64,000 nucleotides of DNA, from positions 1 to 64,000 of the forward strand of contig MU858071.1 in NCBI GenBank assembly GCA_033297075.1. The letters run 5' to 3'. The notes below the pieces were generated by a model. It saw nothing but the letters and a program-made list of their open reading frames with translations, searched no databases and was not told the origin of the DNA. This DNA is from Rhypophila decipiens. Lineage: Eukaryota; Ascomycota; Sordariomycetes; Sordariales; Naviculisporaceae. The number at the start of each line of letters is the position of its first letter. Within the stretch, counting starts at the first letter, position 1. Made by a program: the position numbers and the translations under genes. Of the stretch, positions 10,096 through 21,434 are shown piece by piece.

Positions 10096-12338
10096 TCATA
10101 GCATCATACTCCTCCGCCTCGTGACCTTATCTTTGGCCGAGATCTTCGAACCCGGGCCCGAAGACGTGGAAGAAACGCTCTCGATAGAAACATCGCCTTC
10201 TCCTGCTTCTGCTTCCTCCGGACTCAACAGTTCCGCCATCGGTGTCTTTTTCGGAGCTTGCATGGATGCCCGTTTTCTCGGATGTGATGATCTGGATTTT
10301 GAAGGCGCAGCAGAAGTCGTGACTGTTGAGCTTTCTGGTACATATTCGGCATCGGCTGCTGTTGCCGACGCCGTTTTCCTGGAGCTGGACAACACAGCCG
10401 CCGAAGACCGCCGCGAATTCCGCCCTTTGCCGCTGGCCTTGTTGAGTTCTTCGACTTTGCCAATGGACGGAGACGCAGGGGCGAAATCATAAATATCGAT
10501 TCCCGGTTCCGGTAATGGCTGATCCTCAGCAACTTGCGCAACTGTACCAATCGCTGGATTTGATACGGCGTCCGAAGGTTGCATGCCACGGTCCGACGTG
10601 ACAGTATCGGGGAGTGTAACTGGGGGCAGTTGTTTCTGAGCCAATGGACTCATGGCACTCGGTCTCATGAAAACTTGATCCTTTGGGGGTGGTGGATTCT
10701 TGGAGCTGCTGCCCTCAGCGCGATCCGACTCTGTTTTGGGTCTGGTAGCTGATGGAGGGGCTGATGTCGAACCGCCTGGGACCTGCGTGCCTGACCGTTG
10801 GATGAACTTGCCCTCCCCAGAAACAGCATCAAAAAGCTCCTTGGTTGGCCGTCGCATTTTGACCCTCAGACTTGGTTCTGCATAGCTTACTGCCGGTCGT
10901 GCTCGTCGACTGGGCCGTATTGTTTCGCCATTGGAATCGATATCTAATGGCGGTGGCGTGTCGTGGGGAGCATTTCGTTGAGCCGAACGAACCGGAGTGT
11001 CAAGAGATGCCACTCCGGGTGAGGACGGAACGTCTGGTTCCGAAACAATGGCGACTTCTGACACGGGCTCTGGTTGCACCGGTTCGATAATCGCCATTGA
11101 TTCATGTGCGTTCTGGGTTTCTCTTTGGGTACTTTGTCTCGTTTGCTGGGACTTGACCAACTTGACATCATCCCGAACCGGTTCTTTGGAGACTTTTCTA
11201 GGAGATGAAACATCGTCGTTGGTGCTCTTCGCCGCAAGTGGTGGTCTTGCGGACAAAGGGCCCGTCTTCAGGTTCCCTGCCTTATCCCGCCTACTGGACG
11301 GTATATCCTTGATGACGCGGCGATTTTGCAAAGGGCCATTTTCCTTGCCCACTCGTTGTTTTTCGGCCTTGGGGTTCTCATTCTCGTCTCCATACTTCCG
11401 CTTCGCACTTGATTTTGTCGTCGTTATTGGAGTCGATAATGGCATCGTATCGCGCGGGGGTCTGGGATGCATCACCTCCTCCAAAGCGGTTGGTTTTTTG
11501 CTTGATCCAAGGTCTGTTTCCTGTCTGGGGCTGAGATCCGGCTTGTCAAGCATCTTCTTCCCGTAACTGAGGATCTTCGGGGTAAATTCGGCATCCTCCA
11601 AGCCCCCCCCGTTGCTGTTTGTCTCAGCACTGGGATTCTCGTCAGTTCTCTTTGGAGACGGAGAGTCCATTTTGAGGGGGTCTCCGTCGACATATCGAGA
11701 CACAGGGGGCGGGCCGAGGTCTGGCGAGTTGCTACTAGAGTCTACCGCCTCGGAAAACAAAGCCAATATTTCTTCAGTGTTCATCGTAGCCCGGGGATAC
11801 GACTTGTGTTCGTAAATAGGGGGTAATCGGCCCTCCTGGGCCGCCAGTGCGTCTAGACCAGCCCCCGTGTTGCGTCTCCTTCTTTGTGGAGGGCTTCGGC
11901 TCCCGCTCAATCTGGGCTTTGGTGATTTTCTCTTCTCTAGCGACCGGCGTTTTGCTGGTGGCTCTACGCCGAGGCCTGCCAGCATCGCTCCCCATTCCTG
12001 TAATTGTGCTTCCATCTTTGCCTTGATCTCAAGCGCATGGTCGGCGATTCTCTGCGCGCTGTTCTGCTTGACCTCCTTCTCGAGTCGTATTACCTGTCCT
12101 TTGAGATCGAGGTTCTCCGATAGCAAGCGGGCACACTCATTTTCTAGGCCTCGGATCTTAAGCGACTGGACAGAATTGATCTTTGCAATGTCTCGATTTT
12201 GGCGCAAGAATCGTCGACGCACTGCAGTGGAAGCGTGTTAGCACAACAACACGGGGCCCGAAACCTGCCTGGAAGCGTTGTTGACATACAGATTTCCAGA
12301 CTATCGGGGGCCACAGGTGGTTCGTTGAGTCGGGCCAT
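10096..12338 (-). CDS. SGO1: Shugoshin, centromeric cohesin protector
   Basis: Shugoshin recruits PP2A to centromeres to protect cohesin and supports chromosome biorientation. A short first exon (12338-12290) encodes MARLNEPPVAPDSLEI. After a 68-nt intron the second exon (12221-10096) continues with LRRRFLRQNRDIAKINSVQ. The product is 724 residues. The N-terminal coiled coil (about residues 17-70) is the dimerisation and PP2A-binding region of the family. The long middle is low-complexity. The basic shugoshin C-terminal box is present at about residues 452-475 (RPSRRARPAVSYAEP then LRVKMRRP). The final 250 residues are Ser/Pro-rich. It lies head to head with DAD2, 773 bp away. The two diagnostic motifs at the expected ends make the call firm. 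Confidence 0.93.
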
Positions 12339-13111
12339 TTTTCATGATGTTTGGATTCGTGTTGATCGCGGTGGATTTATTGTGCAATAGGTCGTGCCGT
12401 CGTTGTGGTTCGTGATGGTGTTGTCGCAATCGATCAAATTGTTTCGCGTCGAAGAGGGAGCCAGAGCTATTGTTTTGAGGGGACCAAGGAAAGTCGCAGG
12501 GAAATGATTGACGTCGTTGACCACGTTTTTACGGATATAGGGAGAGACTGGGGTGGTTGTATTTTTTCCCTCTGGCTGCTGGGATTCTCGGGTGACGAAG
12601 CGCGGAATGGAAGGGTGGGATAATTTCGACCGTGTAATTTCACGGGTGTGTTTACTTGCTTTCCTGAAATGGAATGGCGCCTTAATGGCTCGGTGATAAA
12701 GACCGGGGTCCAACCCCACTCAAGGTTGCTGGTCAACCAAGCGCTCCAAAAACACTGGATTGAGCGTGTCGAGAACAACTCGACTGTATTCATTCTCGCA
12801 GACACCAAGAGCCGTGAAAATAAAACATTCGAGGAAGCAAGGTGCAACAGAGAATGCTAGAAAACCCGATATGTAACTTGAGGCATTTTTGGAAGCCTCA
12901 AGTGCTGCTGCTTCCTCTGGGTTTGTTGTGTGTGTACTAGTGACAACTGAAAGCGATTGATACAGAGATTAGGCCCACGTCAGAGGTGTGACAACGCCCA
13001 TTCCCAACAGGACCCCGCAGCCACAGTGGGCACTCTTTAACCTGTTGACTTGACGATTTGCACACCGACACACCTGAACATCGATCCGTCAGCAACTCCC
13101 AACTCTTCAAC
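12339..13111. promoter_or_regulatory. Divergent promoter region SGO1 / DAD2
   Basis: 773 bp between two start codons on opposite strands, with no coding potential I can support. Both flanking genes act at centromere or kinetochore, so shared cell-cycle control is plausible. I saw no clear MluI-box cluster. Confidence 0.5.
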
Positions 13112-13590
13112 ATGTCCGCATTTCCAACAAGATCGCTGTCGACGCACATGCGGCAAACGTCCAACGCCGCGTCGTCCACAGGCCAGTCTCCAGCATTGGT
13201 CGCCCGTGTGAACGAGAAGAGGGCTGAGCTCGAGAACCTGAAAGAGTTGCGAGATCTCAGCGCTGCGGTCGCGGCCCAGATGGAGGCGCTTGAGCAGAAG
13301 CTAGCTACGCTTTCTGACGGAACTGAGGCAATTGCGTTGGTCATGAACAACTGGCATAATGTGCTACGTGCGATCAATATGGCTTCCGGTACGCCTTCCC
13401 AACTCTATAGCTCTTGACTGCGTTTGAACAGGAGACTGATATCACAGCAGCGAAACTGCCCAAACCGAAAACCGAGGAAAGTGCAGCAAGCGAAGGCGCT
13501 GTCCTTCTTCCACAAACACTCGTCCGCATCCCGACCGAACACGCGCCTACCGTTCAAGCGCACGCAGATGGCGAGGCCCAGGAGGAATGA
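13112..13590 (+). CDS. DAD2: DASH complex subunit DAD2
   Basis: Subunit of the DASH/Dam1 complex, which couples kinetochores to spindle microtubules in fungi. Exons 13112-13388 and 13448-13590 give 139 residues. Family features are a coiled-coil start LVARVNEKRAELENLKELR, then ALEQKLATLSDGTEAIALV and NNWHNVLRAINMAS. The second exon gives AAKLPKPK and the typical end TLVRIPTEHAP. The 59-nt intron must use the acceptor at 13447, because the nearer AG at 13432 would lead at once to a stop codon. The start at 13112 begins MSAFPTRS; an in-frame ATG exists upstream at 13058 but lies in the leader. Confidence 0.92.
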
Positions 13591-14663
13591 GGCAGAAGCC
13601 GTGAAGGCATCTTGACAAATATCTATACCGAGTCCAATTCAGATCGTGTGAACGGGCTGTGAATTGGCTCGAGATTTATACGCTACCGCGGCACAACATG
13701 ATCGCCATCATACTTATGAGACGCACACCAACCGATGAAGATCCCGTGGAAAAAGATCAAATCCAGTTGTCGGTCCAGGGTTCTGGTTCTGATTCTGCCA
13801 AAATTCTACAGTATGCAACAGCCTCGTGTTCGTTGTATGAATAGGAAAAAGGCGGGGTGAAACGGAGAAGAAGCTCATGTGCGCGTTGACCCTCGCGTTC
13901 CTTAGTCATCGACCAAGTCGCGATTCCATTGGGCAGCTCCGATTCAATGCCCCAGAATCGTGAAATGTGGGGGAGGAAGCGACTCCAATTTCCCTCCTTT
14001 CGAACCGGTTGGGAAAGTCGGGACCTCTATCTTTGCACCTGTAAAGTTTGGAGAATTTGAGATTCAATAGGAAGGGGCCGAGGATAACGAGCTAGGCCTT
14101 GAATGCCTTGTAAATGATGAGAGCCCCGGACAGCAAGTGCGGTCCTGCCGTGGTCTTGGTGCACGGCATGATCAATTTATTTGGGAACGTGGGAAGGTGG
14201 GAAAGGCGAAGTAAACAATGACCAGTGTTTTTTTCTCTCTCCGGGATCATGTGCAAGTCCCGGTCCCAATAAAGCAATCCCATCGAGCCAGAATTTCTTC
14301 TTCCCAAAAAAACATTCCACTTGATTCATCTCATCATTGTTCAACGTCCTCAAGCTTTCATTGCAGATTTCAGCTCCCTCATTGCCGCAATTTGCTTTAA
14401 CAGCATAATTGATCCAATTGTTTACCTCACACAAGCACATCTTCCTTCCACGGATATCCAACACTTCCCCTCGTTCTCTGCGACCTCATCCGCCAGGGCT
14501 GCCACACCACGCAACCCACCCCCCTGCCGGGTTTTATCCGTGAAATTGCGCTGGAGATCCCCGTTGCACCAGTGGCGCGTTCCTCAATCGAGGCACCCAA
14601 GAGACCGTGGTCTCTAGACTCGTTGGCACGTTCTTCCACGAGATTCGAGATTATATAACCACC
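13591..14663. other. Intergenic between DAD2 and the TPX2-like gene
   Basis: No supported gene. Probably DAD2 3' end and the promoter and leader of the next gene. Several short overlapping frames resemble nothing known. Confidence 0.5.
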
Positions 14664-16868
14664 ATGGCGGCTGAGATTGGGGGCCCTCGGTCTTTCGACT
14701 ACAACCTCACTGACACGGACAGTGAGGCCGAGATCTACGAAGACCACATGCGTAACAGCGGTATTTCGGAGCCGCAGTTCGATTCTCGAAGCTCGTCAGC
14801 CCTCGGTGGACTACCACTCGGTAATATTGAGAACATCTCTCATCAGCCTTCTTTCGACACTATTACTGTCGCTCTGAGCAATTTTCATATCCACACAGTC
14901 TCCAAGGAGAATATCAAGGAGTTCGACAAGGCTCGAGCAGCAACACGAAGAGGTCGTCCACAAGTTGGCAAGAATACCTTTATTCCACTGGCCATGCGGA
15001 GCGACGATATGGGTATTTCCGACAACCTGCTAGAGCGCAATTTAGCTCCCGCTCTCACTCTCACTCCGGCGGAGATGCCGGTCCATGGGCAAGAAGGTAT
15101 GTCAATGCGTGGCTCGGCTTATTACAAGTGTTTCCTGACGTGAGATTCTGATACTCGGGCTTGGTGGTTAGATTTCGAAAAGTACAACCCTGTCGCAGTC
15201 GCCAGTCGCAGTCTTTCAACCTCCCAGGAGCAACTGTCGAAACACCAAGCAGGTCAGTTCGAATGGGTACTCTCTATTCCAGCCGGCCACTCAGTCGAGG
15301 GATCCAGGTCCTTCAGTTCCTCCCACGAGGACCCGGAGCATCCCAACGAGACGAGGAAGCTGTTCTTCGGTTGCAATCTTGTCCACCGTCGAACACAATT
15401 CGGCGGCGCGGCAAGCAAACACGACAACCCCGCTAACATATATACGCTCATAGCCACTCAACTAGAGGGTGACGAACTGCCAAGTGTTGAAAAATCTAGC
15501 GTATGCGAGAAAGTAGAAGCCATGTTTACTACGCAGACTGTTGAACCTGATACCACAATCGTCGGAGCGTCGGAGCCAGACGCTGATGAAATGAGGGAGC
15601 CGATGACTGCAGACGATGCCCCAAGTCCCAAGAGTGAAGACATGTCCGAACACCACATGTCCTTCCACAGTACAGACCCACCGACCCGAATTGAGGAGTC
15701 TGTCGAAGCCCTCGATAAGCTTGAGGAGGAACTGGAGGCCGCCAGTGAGGTGGCCGAACTGGGCCGAGTTCTGTCCCTAGGAGAGGCTAGCGAAAACATG
15801 AGGCCCCCGCGCGAGACTCCGATCAAAGCCAGCTTACTGCCCAAGTCTCACTCGACCGTCAAGCGTACGGTCACCAAGAGCGTGCAGAGCCAGGCTGTCG
15901 AACGTACCTCGTCTTTCCGCAAGGCAGGATCACTTGTCTTCTCTATGGAGGAAGGAAAGCCTGCCAAATCTAGTCTGAAAAAGTCCACCGTTTCTAGGCC
16001 CACAAGTATGCTTCTGACAAAAGGGTCGGTCAGGTCGACCAAGCCCCCTACTGCCTCGAATTTCGAGCTCCCTGGCCAGGCCGTAGCCCGTCGTTTGAAA
16101 GAACAGAAAGCGGCCCGTCTGTCTCAACACCTCACCTCCCAACAAGTCGCCGCAGCGGCTGCAACCTCCTCTCCCACCAAGCCCCATGTGAAATCGACCA
16201 AACCTCCAACGCGCCCCACATTCGAGCTTCCAGGCGACGCCATTTCTCGACGCAAGAGAGAGGAGCGGGAAGTGAGGCTACGCGCCCAGGAACAAGAGGA
16301 GCGCAAGCGGCGCGAGTTCAAGGCCAGACCCATTCGTGCCAGCATTGTGACAAATGCATACCCTCGCGAGACGGCCGCCAGTAAGGCTAGAAGAGAAAAG
16401 CTAAGCCAAACGGAGGAGTCTACACAATCGGCGGCGGCAACACCAATCGCCAAGAAGCGTCAATCCATGACCCTGGGCGCCATTACGGCATCTAAACCAG
16501 GTGCCAGCAAAGGAACGCACCTGAGCGCTACTCTGCCCACACGAGGCCGAACTAGCGTTGCTGGCACCAACGGCGCGCACATCAGTCGGGCTACTTCGAC
16601 GGCGTCAACGGCTAGTATCCATGGCGGAAGTAGCATCGGCAAGCGCAGCACCATCAGCGCCGAAGACGTGCAGCAGCAGAAGTTGCGTGGGAGAGAGATC
16701 CTGAACCGCGATAATAGCTATGTCGCCGACCGGGAGCGTGAGCGCCGCGAAAGGGAAGAGGTTGCCAAGCTTGCCCGGAAGGAGGCTGCTGAGCGGTCAC
16801 GGCAGGCCGGTCGTGAGTGGGCTCAGAAGCAGCAGCGACTGAGGAGATCAATGATCGCGTCCAGCTGA
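14664..16868 (+). CDS. Uncharacterised protein with TPX2-like basic coiled-coil motif
   Basis: I do not recognise the whole protein. Exons 14664-15096 and 15172-16868 join across a 75-nt intron to give 709 residues. The N-terminal half is acidic and Ser-rich. The C-terminal half is basic and carries two related units: STKPPTASNFELPGQAVARR (about 16035-16094) and STKPPTRPTFELPGDAISRR (about 16194-16253). The second unit continues through a charged helix into REFKARPIRA. A phenylalanine-led start, a K/E/R helix and an FKARP ending resemble the TPX2 microtubule-binding domain. A further charged helix (ERERREREEVAKLARK) precedes the stop. The neighbours are DAD2 and SGO1, so a spindle role is attractive but inferred. 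The start has an ACCATGG context; an in-frame ATG lies upstream at 14607. Confidence 0.7.
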
Positions 16869-17744
16869 TACTCGCCAGGAATTTGTAGTTTGATTCTGTG
16901 GTGACAGCTTGGGGATTGTTTGCATTTCTTAACTTCCATCGATTCGGTACTTGGTACCTAGGGTTTTAATGGCATAGCATAGCAGGCTCTCGGCACTGCT
17001 TTTTGGAGTTCCTCTTTGCTAGCCCTTTGACTGGGATTGGCGGTTTATGGATGGCTCAACAATGCCATGGTTGGTGGCTTTACCGGGGTTTAATGTCTAT
17101 TTTTTTGGGTATTGGAAAACGTGTATACATTGTTACCACGTCGAGGGTTTTGTTGTTAGTGCATTGTTCTTGTTTCAAATGTTCTGGTTAGGGATACGAG
17201 ACGGATGTTCTTGGTGATTCTTTGTACCAAGATATTGTCTTTACTGTCGTAGGTATATTTAATGCAACCCTTGCTTGGTCTTTATATCTGTCATCAGTGT
17301 CATGGTTTCTGTGGTCTTTTGTACTGCCTGATGAAAAGGGGCTGAATGGTTGCACTGAAAGAAAAAAAACTCTAGGTTGACCAAAACAAAAGAATACCAT
17401 CAATCTGCAAGAATAAATGAAACCACCAAACTACTTCATTTCCATCCATCCCTATCAGTCTAGATTTTGACCCACATGATTTTCTCTCCATGTACAACAC
17501 ACAAGAGCAGACATAGCGTCCAGGGTTCCACAATCCCAAGCCAGTCTGACAACACCCGTCACTACTACATACCGACTAACTACATACCCGGCCGCCAGAC
17601 CGACTAAGGTCTATATGTAAGCGATGTTTATAACCTATAAACTATTAATGTTCTTTTCAAGATCCTCTCAACTCGTTTAAATGAGCCCCTAAACCATAGC
17701 TCCTACCCGTTTAATGTCGATGTCGATGGTGATGCCAGTTAGAA
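16869..17744. other. Convergent 3' region, TPX2-like gene / nuc-2
   Basis: 876 bp between convergent stop codons. T-rich and otherwise featureless, with no gene supported. Confidence 0.5.
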
Positions 17745-20700
17745 TCAGACATCAATAGACTCGGTAAACCTCAAGACACCGTTACTCCTCAACAAGCCAT
17801 CCACACCCTTGGGAAGCTTCATGCCCATGCCCATGCCTGATGATGATGAAGCGGAACCGAAAGAATCCAGGGCCATGGAAGGCGGAACTCCAAGTTCCTG
17901 CTGCTGCTGCTGCTGCTGTTGCTGTTGATTACCCAGGTATTCTTCCCCAGATCGATCGATAACCAGGGCTAGACCGTTGGATTTGATGGCGTCTATCAAG
18001 GCGGGTACCATGTCCTATTTCAGGAGAGGATTTTGTTAGTAACGGATGCTTTTAAGTAACTTCAGGGGCAGTAAAGGGGAGACAAGAAACTTACCAACAA
18101 CCTAGAGCAACAAATCAACCCCATCAAGTTATTACTCTGCGCCGTCCGAACAACATCCTTGATAGAACTCGTTCTCCTCCCACTGCTCTGAATAACACCA
18201 CCACTCTCCCCCAAGTGGCCCTGATTCTCCCCACCACCACCAGTAGGCAATCTCCCCAAATCATTACACAAAAATACGGGAAAATTCGGCTGCTTCCAGT
18301 TCAAAGCGGTGCACAGTGACGGGTTATACGAGCTAAACACGACCTTCCTAATCGCGGCGTCGGCCGCCAACCCGCGCTGAGCCCGCGCATGATCAAACAC
18401 GATGCCCAGTATCGCATCCACAAAGGCGTTCATGTCCATGTTCGGACCTAGCCCACAAGCTCGTTCTTCCTCTGGCGTGGCGTACAGAACCTGTATATTA
18501 ACGTGCATCCCCCTTGGCAAAAGGGACAACGCCTCGTGTAGAGTAATCCCGCTTGTTGCCCATATGCGATGGACATTTTCGATTTGCTCTTCGAACGCGC
18601 TGGGGGGCAGGGTCGGCAAGGCAGCCATGAACTCGGCCATGCTTGGGTCGGTGCTTCTCATGGGTGCCGTGACGGCGCTGAACTGCGCATACGTAAGTCT
18701 CGACACAGCGAGGTCAATCTGGCCCCCGCAATTGACCGTCCAGGTGGGCCACAAGACTGGAATTCCGTCGCTGGTGTGTTGCACGTAGATGGTCACAAAG
18801 TCGCCCGATAGGCTGGAACCCGTGACAAAGGTGCTGCTCATGGCTGTGTCGAACTGGCTGGTTGCTTTCCAGTACGTCTCAAAGTCGGTTATCTCCAGGG
18901 GCTTGCCTTGGAAGGGCTTGATCACTTGGGTGTGGAAGCTGATTTGCCCGATCGCTCGCAGGCGAGGGTCGAATAAAGGTAGACAGCAGGTTCCTGAGCT
19001 GCTGAGCAAGGCGCGGAAGGTATTGGGCAGAGCGACTGTTTTGGCAATGACCTTTGCGCCGTAGGTCGGGAAAACGTCAAAGTCGAGGGTGAATGACTCG
19101 AGGTTGTCGATTTGGAACGAGACCAGGCGGGTGTCTTCCTGGAACGGGAGCATGATGTTCTTGGGGATGAGGTCTGAGACTTTGGAAGAGATGGTCAGAC
19201 GAGCGGCCGGGTACTTGCCGTCGTGGAAGAAGATCAGCGGCTGGTCGTTGCCGTCGCCTTGGAAGTTGATTTGCACTACTGTCTTGGTGTCCAGGAAGTT
19301 GTGGCCATAGCGCCGGAGCGGGATTATGGGAGGGGGGAGCTCGAGATCTGGTATGCCATCTGGGTCGAGGCTCATGGGCATCGGCGCACTGCTGCTCATA
19401 GCACCGAGAGGAGCTCGTGGGCCGGCGCCGGCGATCTGTACCCCTAGCGGGCTGCTCGTCACCTTTTTCTTGTTGAACGGGGCAAGGAGCTTCATGCACT
19501 CTAGATGGCCTTCCCAAGCTGCATAGTAGAGTGCAGGAAGGTCCTTCTCATCGACAATATCCGGACTTGCCCCGATCTCGAGCAGGGCCCTGAGACAGGG
19601 AACGTTGCCTTCGCTGGCCGCGTGCACCAAGGGAGTCCAGCCGTAGAGCTTGTCAGCCTGGTCAAGGTCTGCTCCGTAGTTCTTTAGCAGCAAGAGCAGC
19701 TCGGGCGTCTGCCCTGACCTGGCAACAAGATGTTGAGGATAGAGACCCTCGGCATCGGCAGCAATTTGGCTGCTGTGTTTCAGCAGGAGCTCGACAATCG
19801 GAACCGAGCCTCGTTCACAGGCCAGGTTGAGAGGTACGTGGTCGGTCTCGGATACAGGGTCTATCCGGGCAGACCTCTCGAGAAGTCTCCTGACAACCTC
19901 TAGGTGGCCGTGGACAATCGCATGGATGAGAGGCGTGTAGTTGTCGTGGTCGATCAGATTGATAGTTTGAGGAGAAGCTGGACGGTCAGATTAGACTCTA
20001 AACGACCCAGCATGAAGAAAGCCAACCTACCTGTAAGCAAAGCATCGAGCATGTCAAGTCGCCCATGCATGCTGGCATAGTGAAGCGGAACCCGGCCGTA
20101 AACGTCAGTCCGTTCAACTGATACGCCCATGGACAGCCCGTACTCGAGGACAAACTGGTTCCCGTAGATGGTCGCCTGGTGCAGGCAGTTCCTCTCGTTG
20201 ATGTCATCTTCGCACTGGACATCCACCAGCCCCGTCTCCAGCAGAACTTGGAGAGCTTCGAGCGGACCCTCGTTGATGGAGGCGAGAAACGTGCGGGTGA
20301 CTCGCTCCATCAATGACATGTCCATGGTGCTGTCAGAACCGGCCAGTTCCCTCATCCTCCCCAGCAAATCCCTGAGGGAATCCAGATGACCGCCAAGCAC
20401 CGTGTCAAGGAGAAGCGAATCTGCATCCCAGGCATCCGTGCCCAAGAGGTGCTGGGTGCTGACAATATGGTCTGGCCTGCCCTCAAAATTGACATTGTCA
20501 CCGTCGGCCCAGGCGCCCAATTCCTGAAGACTGGTCGTGACTTGGTCCGAGAGCTCGCTAATGACGGGTGCGTTGAAGAAGGGCTGGACCTCGACAGCTC
20601 TGGAAAGATAGAGCTCTTTCGTTTTGGATTTGGACGTCTTGTCCCATTTCTTGAGGATCTTGGAGAAGGCTGTCCCGTTGATCTCAACAAACTGCTGCAG

Positions 20701-21434
20701 CTTGTTCAAGTCGTTGGCGAACTGTTGGAATCCCTCTTGGAGGGTCGTAAACTTTGCCGATCGTCTCGAGACGCCATTATTTCTCGACCTCAAGACCTTT
20801 TTCTTGTCCAGAAGCGTCTTGAGCCGTATTTTGAGCTGACAAAACGTCAGAATAACACCCAGATTTACTTTAAAATAGTACTCTCTCGCCTTACCTCGGC
20901 CTCCTTTTGCAGGTAAAAAGCGTTGACTTTGTCAAGCTCCCGTTCCTGTCTTGAGGTCAGTAAACGTCAATCCAAAAAAGCCCTCTAAGCATCCTCTAGT
21001 CTTACCAGTTGAAAGAAGAAGGTGGCCTTGTTTGCCTGAAGGGCAGCCTGCGAGTCCAAGTGCTCGATGGGCCGATGTGCATCATTTTGGGGGGGTAAAA
21101 TAGGCGTCGCCGACAGCTTCTTAATGAGCTGTTGTGTATAACATGGTTAGCCCGACCTGTGCCTGGCACGATTCGGATAGATGATATCTCGCTTCTTCTA
21201 TGAGGGGCTTCCAGTAGCCTCTTTTCTTTCCTTGATCCACCACAGCACAGTATCGCCTGCCTGGGATCCAAAAGATGGTGGAAGCAGCAACGAACCTTTT
21301 TCAAAGCCTTGTAGTTGACAAAGCTGGCGGCATACTCGGGCACCTCCAACTGCCTCTTTTGTATTTGCTTGCCGAATTTCCTATGACAAGTCTTAGAACC
21401 CCGGACCTTGGAGATGGGACGAAGAGACCTACAT
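17745..21434 (-). CDS. nuc-2: SPX-ankyrin phosphate regulator, nuc-2/PHO81 type CDK inhibitor
   Basis: Orthologue of Neurospora NUC-2 and yeast Pho81, which sense phosphate and inhibit the cyclin-CDK that controls the Pho4/NUC-1 transcription factor. Seven exons join in phase: 21434-21433, 21380-21296, 21128-21006, 20945-20895, 20835-20031, 19977-18095 and 18014-17745. They encode 1072 residues. The N-terminus MKFGKQIQKRQLEVPEYAA is a classic SPX start with its Lys-rich inositol-pyrophosphate surface (NYKALKKLIKKLS). Ankyrin repeats follow at about 240-480 (for example YGRVPLHYASMHGRLDML and YGWTPLVHAASEGNV). The C-terminal region resembles a degenerate glycerophosphodiesterase-like domain. 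A CAG-type polyglutamine tract lies near the end. The start codon is split by a 52-nt intron (AT, then G). Confidence 0.93.
17895..17930 (-). repeat. CAG/CAA microsatellite coding polyglutamine
   Basis: A run of CTG/TTG on the plus strand encodes about ten consecutive glutamines near the C-terminus of nuc-2. Such tracts are length-variable between strains. Confidence 0.85.
21433..21434 (-). other. First coding exon of nuc-2: two bases of the start codon
   Basis: Only the A and T of the initiator ATG lie upstream of the first intron (21432-21381, donor GTAGGT, acceptor CATAG). The G is the first base of the next exon, followed directly by AAA TTC GGC AAG, the expected SPX start. Confidence 0.75.

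Noticed and set aside
10076..10492. 138-codon plus-strand frame
   Set aside because: Antisense to SGO1, whose motifs and exon phases are convincing.
13058..13111. Upstream in-frame ATG for DAD2
   Set aside because: The added residues (MHTDTPEHRS...) are unlike DAD2 proteins, and the ATG at 13112 gives the usual N-terminus.
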